A stretch of 64,000 bases of DNA, from NCBI GenBank assembly GCA_021397835.1, contig JAJFZO010000433.1:248001-312000 (forward strand), written 5' to 3'. The stretch comes from Moringa oleifera (taxonomy: Eukaryota > Streptophyta > Magnoliopsida > Brassicales > Moringaceae). Below the pieces are notes generated by a model, which did not search any database, was not told the DNA's origin, and saw only the letters and a program-made list of their open reading frames with translations. The translations under genes were made by a program, and so were the position numbers. The first letter of the stretch is position 1; every line of letters begins with the position of its first letter. Shown here in pieces: positions 17,142 through 27,836 of the stretch.

Positions 17142-17996
17142 ATGAATCTCCTACCAACAGCGACTGCGGCGTCGACCACGACGGCCACGGGAGCGGAAAC
17201 AGGAATAGAAACAGAGTGCGGCAACTGCGGCTCGAATAATAAGTGGGTTCTCCACTACGTGCGTCTCCGCGGTATCCACCGCCGCCTCTGCACCTCCTGC
17301 GTACTTCGCCTGCACCCCTCCTCCTTCTGCCCCACCTGCTTCGCCTTCTATGACGCCGCCCCTCCGCACCCATCCAAGCGCCTCTCATGCTCCAGCTGCT
17401 CCTCCTTTACCCACTCCCACTGCGCTCCTTCTAGCTCCTCCCCTTACCTCTGCCCTCCCTGCAAGGACCCGGCCTTTTCTTTCTTCGACGTCAGTAACAA
17501 CATCAATCGCACCGATACTGCTATTGCCAACAATATAAACAATAGCAGCGGCGGCAGCAGCGATGGCGCTCGCTTCATTGATAAGAAGTTGGCCAATGCT
17601 CTGTTCTGCGCCGTCAAGATTGCCTCCGCCTCCATGGGGAAGGCTGAAATCGTGGCTCGGGCAGAGGCTGAGCGCAGAGTCAGAGAGGCTGCTTTGGCTA
17701 GGAAGAGGGCCCGGGAATCTCTGGAGCACGTGGCCCTGCTTGCCGGTAAAGAAAATATGGGTAGGCCAAGGGAGGGCTCTGCCGAAGTTTCTGGATCTGC
17801 CCACTTGAACGTCAAACCCAAAGAAGGATTTGATCGTCTGGTGATGGGGCCAAATGCGGTGCCAAGGCTACCTCCCAAGAGTGATAATGGGACTGCGAAG
17901 GGCACCACGGATAAGTCTGCTAATTATCATCACTCAGATGGACAGCAGGTGTTGCAGATAACATATGTTAAGCAAGAGGATGCTAGTTCAAAATGA
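17142..17996 (+). CDS. Cys-rich zinc-finger-like protein with helical basic segment, unknown function (284 aa)
   Basis: Intronless 284-residue ORF, clearly more GC-rich than its surroundings. The N-terminal third carries evenly spaced Cys pairs: C26/C29, C50/C53, C63/C66, C83/C86, then H91, H93, C94 and C104/C107. This spacing resembles a PHD, RING or FYVE cross-brace, but I cannot assign a family. A Ser/Asn-rich linker follows, then a charged Ala/Arg/Glu helix (about 177-215), likely a coiled coil, and a low-complexity tail. The last 30 residues (LQITYVKQ) look more constrained. The start is the first ATG that precedes the Cys cluster. Several long antisense ORFs overlap and are GC-driven shadows. 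Possibly nuclear; function not inferred. Confidence 0.8.
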   Translation: MNLLPTATAASTTTATGAETGIETECGNCGSNNKWVLHYVRLRGIHRRLCTSCVLRLHPSSFCPTCFAFYDAAPPHPSKRLSCSSCSSFTHSHCAPSSSSPYLCPPCKDPAFSFFDVSNNINRTDTAIANNINNSSGGSSDGARFIDKKLANALFCAVKIASASMGKAEIVARAEAERRVREAALARKRARESLEHVALLAGKENMGRPREGSAEVSGSAHLNVKPKEGFDRLVMGPNAVPRLPPKSDNGTAKGTTDKSANYHHSDGQQVLQITYVKQEDASSK

Positions 17997-18229
17997 GTTG
18001 CTGTCCTTGTTCTTACACACTTGTAGCATTAAGTAGAAGGTAATATATTGAATTGCATTACCTGCAGTATGCCTTTTAATTCATTCTTGAATTGGTCCCT
18101 GTAACTTATATTGTGAAGCAGCTATTACACTGGGACCATCAGTCATTTGAAGAATTCCTTTTTCTCACATGTTCTCTTCCAGACTGAGTCAGATTCTCTC
18201 GTGACATACTTCTGCAATGCATTCAGTCT

Positions 18230-18870
18230 CATGTGGGATTGTTGACTGAAGATGATTGTCTACTGCTGTTGTCTTTTCTTGTTTTTGATTCAGTAGCATG
18301 TCTCGGCCTCAGTATCTGTACTGTTGATATGTGACTTCTTAAACTCTTCCGTTAAGAAATAGAATGATTGTTGGTGCAGGTTTGTGAGTACTATGTCCCT
18401 CCCTCACCCCCAGATTGCCAGTGACTATCAAAGCCTTTACTTTCATGGTGAAAAGTAGCATTTAACAATGAACCATTCATCCATAATTAACTTACTATAA
18501 CCATCTTCTTTGTAGCTAAAATTACAGATTGATATCAGATGTAAACAATGAATGGGGTTGCATTTACCTTCTTTTCTTTTTGGGGGGGCCCCAACCCACA
18601 TAAGATGTGTGAATGCTTGCGGTTGCATATCCATAAACCATTCTTCCATGTGTTAACTTACTCTAACCATTTTGACATAAAACCACAGGTCCATATGAGA
18701 TATAAATGGTAAAACTGACTGCATTTACTTTATGTTTGAATTTATAATAGTGAAGTCTTAGTAAATATGTGAAGCTCGCTCCACATGTCTCCTGTAGCTG
18801 TTTGTGAGAGTTGAATAAATTCAAGGATTTGATGGAGAGTACCGGTCAGGGAAAGTATCTTCCAGCATTA
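18230..18870 (+). repeat. Degenerate direct repeat, copy A (with internal partial copy)
   Basis: Shares with 19205-19735, in the same order, the blocks 'gggattgttgact.a.gatgattgtct', 'aaccattcat', 'taacttact', 'ttctttg.ag' and 'ggttgcatttaccttct', and near the end 'aagtatcttccagcatt'. A further partial copy of the central block sits inside it at about 18636-18750, next to 18468-18575. The copies differ by many substitutions and indels, so the duplication is old. No coding capacity is visible. Confidence 0.75.
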
Positions 18871-19204
18871 GTATTTGTCTGGTAATCCCCTGGTGCTTCA
18901 ACTTGTTAACTGGTGCTGTATAGGTTAAAAGTGGGATACTGATCTGTACGTGTTGTCTATGGCTTGGCTATGCATTTTGTATGTGGCCAAGAGTAAGAGT
19001 TATGTTTCTGCAAGGCATTTGTCTTCTTCTCCTACTTGTAAGATTTACTTGTCGTGGCTATAAAGACATTTCTGTTATTTCACTTCACTCTTGCTATAGT
19101 GGTGAAATTGTCTGTTGGAATCCCCCATTGACAACTACTTAGCTCTTTTCTTGGAATAAGGTTGTGTTGAAAGCCTCCAATCTCCAATCTTGTACTTGTG
19201 ATGG

Positions 19205-19735
19205 ATTTATCTTGTTTGGGATTGTTGACTAAGGATGATTGTCTTCTCCTTTTCCCATTTCTTAATTTTCAGTTTTGTACCTCGACTCCTACTTTCATAT
19301 TTTTTGCTGTTGCCTCATCCTGCCCCCCTTTCATAATTCTCAATTTTGTACCATACCTCCTACAGCCATATTTTTGTTTTGCATGTTTACTTATGTTACA
19401 TTCCCCTCTCCTTCAAATTGGCAACAAGAATCCTAGGAGAAAGCTTTTCCTTTGTGGTGGAAAAGTCACATTTATCCATGAACCAGTCATTTAAATATCT
19501 AACTTATTATACTCCTCTCTTCTTTGGAGATAAGACCATAGTTTTGATATGAGATACACCGAATTTGATGTGGTTGCATTTACCTTCTGTTTTGAATTTA
19601 TAAGGTGATGCTAACTTGGCTATACATGCTAGCATGAGTTAGATGAATTTCTTCAGAGATTTAATGAACAAACAAAGCCAGCCAAAGCATCTTCCTGCAT
19701 TGAGAAGAATGCAGGAAAACTAATCCTATAAATCC
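19205..19735 (+). repeat. Degenerate direct repeat, copy B
   Basis: Counterpart of 18230-18870, offset by about 970 bases. The matching blocks are collinear from 'gggattgttgactaagg' to 'aagcatcttcctgcatt'. Not bounded by any transposon ends I could recognise. Confidence 0.75.
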
Positions 19736-20831
19736 CTCAATGTTGACAACTATTATAAGAGATCATATGACAACAGCAGATGAAATGGGAGTTTCATAGA
19801 GATTAAGTCACTGAAAACCCTTTTATTTTATTTTCTTAAACAAGAAAATGAAACACAACCTTAGAAATTTCTGATGATGGGCACTCATATCTTAATTCAG
19901 AGTATTTAGTAGTACTCAACATGTGTTCCACTTCAAACCAGTGTGTTACCTTATTGAACTATAAGTGGCAGGGTTTCTTTGAGAAAAACTCAGCATCGTT
20001 ATTCAACTTCATCGATTTCCATGCCACTTCCTGCCAAAAACACTTCTTCTGCAACATGCTATAAATCTGGTACCAGTAACTCCGTCAAAATAAGAGCATT
20101 GCCTGCATGCACAATTGCTCCTCCATCTTCACTGCTTACAAGCTTTCTTCCCTCTTGCATGCTGCCAAAGAAATCTGACATTTAGCAGACAGGCAATCAG
20201 TCAAATAAACTCAATGCAAAGAAAAACCCTCTGTTAATTTAAAATGTTTTCATTTTTTTACTTCCTAATTTCCAGTTAGGCCCAGGCTTTCATTGTCCCT
20301 ATATATTACAAACCCTGCCCAGTTGAAAACAGCATATTGACCAGAATATGCAATAAGGCCCACCCGGTGGATTTCTTGCAAATTAGAGATCCCTGGACTC
20401 TATCTTGACTGAAATCAAGTATAGGGCATGGTGATTCTGAATAGTTTACGTTCTTGTAAGAAATGGAAAAACAAGATCACAGAGAAAAGAATGAAAATCC
20501 GAACAAGAAAATATAACATATTCAATGAAGACTTAAGCTTTCAACTAATATATTATCATTTCTTAACAGTTTGGAACTAGATTTGTTTGACATGTCTAAC
20601 AGATGATAAAATGATACCAGAAACTATATAACTAACCTGGTATGACAACAATCAAAATGCAGATCTGGCTGCTGATGCCTATCACAGCTATGAATCTAGT
20701 CCTGCTGCTGTTCTTGAACCTTGATGAGAGCAAGAATCAAGAGAATTTCAGCAATCTTGATGGCGAGACACAGAACTCCCCTCAAGGAGAAAGTTGCCCA
20801 CCTGATAGGCTGTTCTTGGAAATTGGGTTTC

Positions 20832-23015
20832 TCATGTTTCTCCCAATGCATCAGCAAGAATATTGCTAACATTATCTTGTGAAGTAGAATGTTCACAAGC
20901 CAACAATACACTCTCCCTTTCTGCTGTTAAAGAAGACCCAACAAACAAACCATGAGTTGTACCATCTGGAACCCAACCTTTTTCTAACATCAGATCCAGC
21001 AGTCGAGAGGCCTCACTTTTACAACACTCTTTCCAAAGGCCATTAATCAGCATATTGTACATTCTTGAATCCAGTATTTTGGTATTGCAAAGAAGTTTTT
21101 TAATTGCTTCTAAAGCCAAATGCAACTGAGAATGATCAGCCAAACAAAACAGCAGACTATGAGTTGTTTCTGAATCAGGCACCAAACCCTTGTTAAGCAT
21201 CAAGTTAAAAAGCAAAGCACAATCCTTTGATCGATTTCCTGAGCTCATGCTTCGTATTAAGATGCAGTAGGCTTCCATGTCAAGACTGCAACCTTGTACC
21301 AGCCTCTGCGAGAGGACAGCCAAGAGATCTCCAATCCTTCCTGATTTGCACAATTCAAGCATGATCGCATTGTAGGTAGCATTAGTACAGGAAGTACCAG
21401 AGTTATAAGCCAACAAACACAGCCTAATTGCTTCATCCACCTTTCCAGCATCACATATGCTCTTGATCACAATTGTGAATGATGCAGGTTGAAGACAACA
21501 TCCATTCTTAGACATGTAGTTAACTATTTCAATGACCTCCCTTAGTTTTACCATCTGACAAAGGCCTTCAATTAGCTCACTGTAAGATGTAGTATCCAAA
21601 ACCTGGCACCTGCTATGAAGAAAATGATATAAGTCCAAAGCATCCTTGTACTTCCTTAACCTACAGTTGCCAATCACAAGAGCGGAGTATGTTGCCGAGT
21701 CAGGCACTACTGAAGATACAATCATTCTACCAAGAAGCTCATAAGCTCTCCTCAGCTCCAGATTCTTGCAGAGCCACCTGACAAGGATATTCCATGAATC
21801 ACAATCAGTTATATTCCTCTCAGACACCTTCTCAAGCAGACTTATGGCCATAAAAAATCTACCAGCATTGCAGCAACCTTCAAGCAATGCAATGTGTGCA
21901 GAAGTTACACCACTACATTTATCTTCCAAGAAATTAATAGCCTCGTTCAATTTCCCAACGTTACAGAATGCTCTTATTATATCCACAAACACATTAGCAT
22001 CTGCCCTTACGCCAACTTCTATCATGTCTTCAAGAATCTTAGTGGCATTATCTATAAAGAGATCATGACACAAACATTTTATTAGTTCCCTGTAGACTAA
22101 TAAATTAGGCACATAACTTAAATCTCTCATCATCGCAAACAATTGGATTCCCTCCTCTAGTCTATGTTGCCCACAAAACAATGGTATCAAGCATGTAAAG
22201 AAACCCAACTCAGGCCGAAACTGAAGCTTAAACATTTCGTGCAAAATGACAACTGAATCATCAACCCGACGATTCAGAATAAGACCTTTTATTACAATCT
22301 CAAAAGTCCTACTATTAGCACTGCAACCTTTCCGGTGCATTCTCTTAAACTGATCTAAAGCAGTCTCAATCTGGCCGGTTTCAAACAAAACCTCCAACAA
22401 ACAGTTCAAAGTATCAACATTTGGTGCAATCCCTGCTTTTACCATCTCCTTATAAACAAACAATATGTCTTGAAAATCTTTCTTTTCCCTCACTAGAGCA
22501 CTCAGCACAACATTACACGTATCAATGGGGGGCTTGCCATCACCTGAGTTCATATTCACAAGAACGCGGATAGCTTCCTTCAGTCGACAATGCCTAACAA
22601 ATGAATCAATCAATGAGATAAATACGTCTTTTACACCAGGGCACCTATCTTTTAGCACAGTTTGACAAAAAGCCTCCACTTCCTCGACCTTTCCAGCCAA
22701 ACCTAGCTTCAAGATTATGTGATAATATGTAGCAGCGCTGTGACGAAAGCGTTTTTGCAGGGAAGCCCATTTGAACTTCACAGCTGAGTCCAATTCATTA
22801 GTGTTATCCAAAACCTGGATTGAATTGTCTGAATACAAGTCATTCCTTAAAAATTGAATCTTTTCTTCAAAATTGCCGATGTTTGCCGAGTTGTGGTCCG
22901 TTTCTGGGATAAGTAGGATGTTCTGGGCACACGAACTGGACAAGTAGCAAGCACTCCAATTAACCCACTGAGGGATTTTCTTGGAAAATACAAAAGATGA
23001 GAGCTTGACAGCCAT
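20832..23015 (-). CDS. P-class pentatricopeptide repeat (PPR) protein, 727 aa
   Basis: Sequence-specific RNA-binding protein, expected in mitochondria or chloroplasts, where P-class members stabilise, splice or promote translation of organelle transcripts. One uninterrupted ORF. The first 30 residues are rich in Ser and Lys and poor in acidic residues, consistent with an organelle presequence. Roughly 16-17 PPR motifs of about 35 residues run from about residue 94 to 690, with typical turns such as PNVDTLNCLLEVL and PDSATYSALVIG. No E, E+ or DYW editing tail and no SMR domain follow; the protein ends shortly after the last repeat. An intron may lie in the short leader (a cag acceptor sits close to the ATG). 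The RNA target cannot be told from this reading. Confidence 0.93.
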   Translation of the reverse strand: MAVKLSSFVFSKKIPQWVNWSACYLSSSCAQNILLIPETDHNSANIGNFEEKIQFLRNDLYSDNSIQVLDNTNELDSAVKFKWASLQKRFRHSAATYYHIILKLGLAGKVEEVEAFCQTVLKDRCPGVKDVFISLIDSFVRHCRLKEAIRVLVNMNSGDGKPPIDTCNVVLSALVREKKDFQDILFVYKEMVKAGIAPNVDTLNCLLEVLFETGQIETALDQFKRMHRKGCSANSRTFEIVIKGLILNRRVDDSVVILHEMFKLQFRPELGFFTCLIPLFCGQHRLEEGIQLFAMMRDLSYVPNLLVYRELIKCLCHDLFIDNATKILEDMIEVGVRADANVFVDIIRAFCNVGKLNEAINFLEDKCSGVTSAHIALLEGCCNAGRFFMAISLLEKVSERNITDCDSWNILVRWLCKNLELRRAYELLGRMIVSSVVPDSATYSALVIGNCRLRKYKDALDLYHFLHSRCQVLDTTSYSELIEGLCQMVKLREVIEIVNYMSKNGCCLQPASFTIVIKSICDAGKVDEAIRLCLLAYNSGTSCTNATYNAIMLELCKSGRIGDLLAVLSQRLVQGCSLDMEAYCILIRSMSSGNRSKDCALLFNLMLNKGLVPDSETTHSLLFCLADHSQLHLALEAIKKLLCNTKILDSRMYNMLINGLWKECCKSEASRLLDLMLEKGWVPDGTTHGLFVGSSLTAERESVLLACEHSTSQDNVSNILADALGET

Positions 23016-23144
23016 TGTTGGAGTTCATCAACAGGAAAGTACCTCTGAGGAAGAGAAAATAAAACAGGAAAGTGATTTCAGAAGGAATCTACATGAAAGG
23101 AAAATTAATCACCGACCTGAAAGGTGAATGACCAAAAAGAAATC

Positions 23145-23495
23145 CTACAATTTAGCATGTTCTGTCAATTCTTCAGTATAGAATTTCTTGGGTGAGAGCC
23201 AGTGCCTGCCCCAAGTTGCTGTTGCCGCCGTGGCGGCTGCCACTTTTTGCGAGGCCGGGTCACTGAGCCCAAAACAGAGGTCTTGGGCTGGGGAAACAGG
23301 CCTGTTATCTGGTCGTCCATTGCGTCTGGAAAGGGGGATTGACGGGGCTACTTCCTTTCCATGGAAAGGTTTTTGTTTTTGGTTAATAAGTTCCATTTCT
23401 ATAGGGTTCCAGACTTTACGGAAGCCGCCCTGCTCGTTTCCTTCGTTCTTTATTAAGTAAACAAGCATTTCCTCTGAACTAGGTAGCTTTCCCAT
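23145..23495 (-). CDS. Possible small protein or long upstream ORF, 116 aa, unknown
   Basis: An ATG-initiated ORF of 116 codons on the same strand as the PPR gene, ending 130 bases before the PPR start. Its composition looks protein-like: an acidic/polar N-terminus (MGKLPSSEEMLVYLIKNEGN), then FRKVWNPIEMELI, a basic Pro-containing middle, an Ala/Thr-rich stretch and a Lys/Glu-rich end. I do not recognise a family. It may be a separate small gene or an upstream ORF in the PPR transcript, or it may be chance. No signal peptide or membrane segment is visible. Confidence 0.4.
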   Translation of the reverse strand: MGKLPSSEEMLVYLIKNEGNEQGGFRKVWNPIEMELINQKQKPFHGKEVAPSIPLSRRNGRPDNRPVSPAQDLCFGLSDPASQKVAAATAATATWGRHWLSPKKFYTEELTEHAKL

Positions 23496-24902
23496 TCCCT
23501 AAATTAATACATTGGTACACATTCTTCATTTTAACTCCCAAAAGCAGCTTACTGTTACTTCCAACTTGGAAAAATGCTAATAAACACCAAAAGAAACCTC
23601 CATGAGAGCATCCCTGCATGAAGAGCAGGCAGAAGTGCCTTAACCTAATTCTTCCCGTGAGAGCACAGGAAAACATCCAGCAAGAACCCAGAAGAGAACA
23701 TTTGGTTGCTGAAAAATGAGAAAGCTTATCATTCAATTCAAGAGAGCAGCAGCTTCTCAAGTGCATAAGCAACACATTCACTTAAAAAAGGAAACATTGA
23801 ATCACATAGCTGATAGCAGTTATATTTAACAGCATTTGCAGGCTTCCCCTAGGGGGGACTACATTTATAGGAGAATAACAAGCTTTTCCTCAGACAAAAG
23901 TTGCAAATACATTACTTCTCAAATGATTAAACTAGCATACACAGAGCTCAGTGATATCAGATCCAGTAACCCTGTCTTCGCTGCATAGACGAAAACCATT
24001 AAGTGCTCCAGCACGTTCTGTCATTTTGAGTGAAGCTTCCAGCTCCAACAGATATAGCTTGATATGTTCATAGGAGAGGCAGCTTCCACTGGAAACTCCC
24101 ACTTTACATCAAACACAACTTTTCTTCACGGCAATTTCTGTGCGACTACACACCATGTCATCTGTTTCTGTATCCTGTGTTCTAACTTCCTTCTTCGTTG
24201 TGGAAAGTAACCAACAGCAGAAGCTAGAATTTCCCGAGTAAATGTACTACACGGTCCACTTAGAGAACTTATTCCATGAACTCCGTGGTGTTAATAAACA
24301 ACGGCTAAATCCTTCTTGATGGAATATATATATACAGTCTAGCAGTGGTCGCAGAACGAACTCACTATGCTTTTGCTGAAGCAAAAATATTATATATGGT
24401 CTTCCCACAACTGTTTATGCAGGCTTCAATTCAAGATATGCTAGGGGGTGGTCTCCATGTATAGCAAATCCTAGCAAAATCTAACAGATGAAACTGACAA
24501 TAAACAAACTAGACACCCAGCCATCCATGCGACACCAGCATACCTGAAGATTGACATATGAGCCCTCAGGGCAGAGTAGCAATGGACAATTCCATAATCT
24601 CATTCGATAGACTTGTTTGATGTCTGCTCTAACTCCATCTGCACACCACTTTATCTGTTTCTTCTTTTTTACAATTTCTCCCTCAAAATAAACTTTAGGA
24701 GCCTTATAACTAGAAAAACAAAATGAAAATATGATAAACTATTCTTATAATGCCACCACAGATCAACCTTCAGACTTTACCTTACACTCTGAAGGACAAA
24801 ACCCCTCCCTTATAGCATCCTCATCTTGAACAACCATCAATATTCTAGATGCCCCCACCCCTAGCATGGTTACGAACTTATGTAGAGGCCGCTACCTCTA
24901 AT
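23496..24902. other. Likely 3' UTR of NYN gene and intergenic DNA
   Basis: No coding region recognised. Minus-strand transcription from the NYN-domain gene probably continues some way into this stretch. The rest is the upstream region of the PPR gene and the 116-codon ORF. A short TA run lies near 24325. Confidence 0.4.
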
Positions 24903-27836
24903 TCAGGTTTTGGTCTCTGGAAGAGGAATGCAAACTGGTTGCCATCCTGTTTGATGATGTACAATCCATTTCTTCGTGGTGATTACCATGTTTAAGATCT
25001 TAAGCACATCACCTAAAGAAAGCTCCTTCAAGCACATATTCTTTAAAATAGCACCTGCTTCATATCTACAAAGACAAAAGAAACACCCGATAAAATTTTC
25101 AGCCAGCGCAGAGACTAGGAAAGTCAAGATAGGCCAAACAAGATGGATGGGCCTTACCTGCACTGTGAAGCCATAATTGCAGATCGTCCCACAGAGGATG
25201 TTAGAAATTTTTGAATTTTATCCCAAGTTGCTTCTGGGTATTGCCTAGCATCACCTTCTATAGGGTTAACACACTTCCAGAGTTTCTCATTCTTTCCAAC
25301 ATACAATTGCAAAGACCCTCTCAAATTCTGCCTCACCACCATTTGCTGCTCACAAGCACTCTCCAGGGCCTTCTTAATGTCAGTATTGCAGTGCTTGGGA
25401 TCTCCATACCGGATACAATCAGATATATTTGCTTCAGTTGGCATTATCTTCTCTTTTTTCAGGGTGTTCAGGGCAAGTAAGACAACACCTATTAGACCTT
25501 GGACATACTCAGAAGGTTCTGGGCATCCAGGAGTGCCCCATATAACATTTCCAGGAACATAACCTGATGCTGATGAAGAAGGCAGTGGATATTCAGAACC
25601 GGAAGGTTGCCTGCTGTTGCATGGATCATGATAAAATGGCTGCATATTCTGCAATACGTGTCCATTTTGCGAGTCATTTGAGCTAACAGGTTTTGAGGTC
25701 TTGTTAATAACATCAACTTTTGGCCCCCTACTTCGACGTTTGACAGCAGAGGGGTTATGAAAACCGTTAGAGTGCTCAGAAATTTTCAAATCACCAACAT
25801 CAGGCACAGGTGTCCATGGCCCTGAGGTAAAAATAGGTCCATCTGGTCTAGGAGACATTTTAGAAGCCTGAGGGTGAAAATTGGGCGGAAAGAAATTACC
25901 GGGCACAAAACTAGGCTGCAAACTGGAGTTGTGTGGTCTTAGTGGGTGTTGATAATTATTTCTATAATTGCTCTGAGTACTACTAACAGTGCTCCATGAG
26001 AGCTCAGGATTCCTTGCAACAAAATCTGGGGCAGGACCACTTAGGGGAGCTTGTGGACTATGGGTACCAGGGTGATGAAAATTTACACGGTTTTGATCAT
26101 TCTGAATCCCAACAGCTGCTCTTGATGTGTTTGAGCCATTTGGTTGGCTCAAGTTTTTTCCACTGGTCTTCCCTTTTTGCTTATTATCAAAACCTTTTCC
26201 TATATGAGAGATCTTCTTATTTCCCAAATGAGGACCCCCTGAACAAAAATCCACTGGCTGCTTTGTATGAAGGGCATTGGAAACCGAAATCTGTGACTCA
26301 CTAGAACCAGATATAAAGCTATTATTACCAAGTTCTTGAGATTCCCGATTTTGTAGTGGAGCTCCTCCAGCCACAAGGCAAGCCCAAAGCCACACAGTCT
26401 TTGCTGCTGCGAGGAGGGGTGCAGATGCATTTTGAGGTTGTGCTAAAAGAATATTATATCTCCGCATGCGCAACTGGTGAAGTGCATTAGAGAAGTCTCG
26501 ATCACCAGATATTAACAAATAACTAGCAGGTGCAGGATTATCCACCGCCCAGAACAACATGTCCACCAGAATCTTTTTATCACTAGCATCTTTAACACCT
26601 GTTTACACGTAATACATTAGCTATAACACCAATGATCCAAGAATTTAATCTTCTCTTTAAATGAGACAAATATGTAAATGAAATAACAAATTACCATTAG
26701 ATGACATCAGCTTATAAAGCTTTGCTGATCAAGATTGTGTAAATACATGAAAATAACAACTAAAGAATAACAAAGTCATGATCTGGGTCACTTCATTCAA
26801 GTTTTCATATAAAATATTAACTTCATTAAAGTACACTAGATGTTATGCGGGACTGCATTATCAGACCGCCCAACTCCTAGATATTAGATAATGTTGCATT
26901 TTGCATTGTACTTAATTAAATGAAAAGAGCCAGAAACAATGGCCCAGCAGGAGCATCCAAACACTAACATGAGAACATTGCATGTATTCCCAGAGTCAAA
27001 TATCTTAACATTTCCAAAATTAGTAACCAAAAGCCGTATTACCAAATTCAACCAAAAAAAATACAAAGACATGCTTATAATATCTAGAAAGAATATTGAA
27101 AAAAAATTTAGAAAGGGAACCATACACAATTCCAACAAATCAATGATCACCAAATTGCATGCACAAGGAAAAAGAAACAAAAACTGGTAAAAGGTTGAAC
27201 AACAATGATATTTAACCATTTTCAAATAAAGAGAGAAGGATACTTGACTGACACAGTTCCTGATCTGGGTAGCTGCAAAGATTTGAACCTTCAAAGGGAC
27301 TAATAACCAGAAAAGTCTAGTAAAACTCTTTGCCACCATAAAGTAGCAAAACGGAACGAATTGTTGATATATAGAACTACAACATAAAGGATGGAACAGA
27401 AATGTGAACATAGATGCGCATGACATATGAGCACGCAGTGTCCAACTTGGCAAGCTCAAGATCCGAGAATATAAGGATTATCAAAGCATCAAAAGGGACC
27501 AGGATTGACTCGATCCCAGATGTTTAAAAATACATAGATGCGAACGTGTATAACGGGGCAAGAGAAGATAAGAGTGGGAGTGGGATTACCAGCGGGGACG
27601 TGGTTAAGGGCGATGCCAGTGCTGGAGAGAGCTTGCTGGACAGATGTCGGGATGCCATTGGTATCGCCGTAGGCGGAGATGGAGACGGGCCCACAGTAGT
27701 TCAAGTGGGCGAGGGCAGAACTGATGTTCTGGGCTATGGCGTGGGGGTCGCACCCTTTGGGCACGGCGCAATTCTCTATATCCCACCACACGGACGTCTT
27801 TGCCCGAACGTATTGCGGTTCTGCTCCCATCACCAC
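24903..27836 (-). CDS. NYN-domain (limkain-b1/MARF1-like) putative RNase, 616 aa
   Basis: Predicted RNA-cleaving or RNA-regulating protein. Exons in order: 27836-27590, 26598-25158, 25065-24903. The first two join within Gly83 and the last two in an Arg codon, giving 616 residues. The N-terminal NYN (PIN-like) nuclease domain spans about residues 14-150 and keeps its acidic residues: WDIEN (D19), GDTN (D58), [12 protein letters not shown] (D86, D89, D95) and SGDRDFS (D115, D117). A long Ser/Asn/Pro-rich disordered middle (about 160-390) follows. The C-terminal third has two compact charged segments that may be OHA/LOTUS-type winged helices (about 405-475 and 500-600). This matches the Arabidopsis At3g62200 type (memory). 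First intron about 1 kb. The catalytic set is intact, so activity is plausible. Confidence 0.88.

Larger units (their letters stand above)
17997..20831. other. Gene-poor region with degenerate local duplications
   Basis: Besides the 3' UTR of the preceding gene and that of the PPR gene at the right end, the region is built partly of diverged copies of one sequence (see the repeat entries). No protein gene is supported. A 40-codon minus-strand ORF (20181-20060) is noted under findings only. Confidence 0.5.

Noticed and set aside
16789..17388. 199-codon minus-strand ORF
   Set aside because: Low-complexity Arg/Gly and poly-Leu text, antisense to the GC-rich zinc-finger-like gene; a composition shadow.
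17385..17908. Two long minus-strand ORFs overlapping the zinc-finger-like gene
   Set aside because: They arise from high GC on the coding strand; no domain, no splice partner.
26884..27459. 191-codon minus-strand ORF with many hydrophobic residues
   Set aside because: Lies wholly within the first intron of the NYN gene; Phe/Leu-rich because the strand is T-rich.
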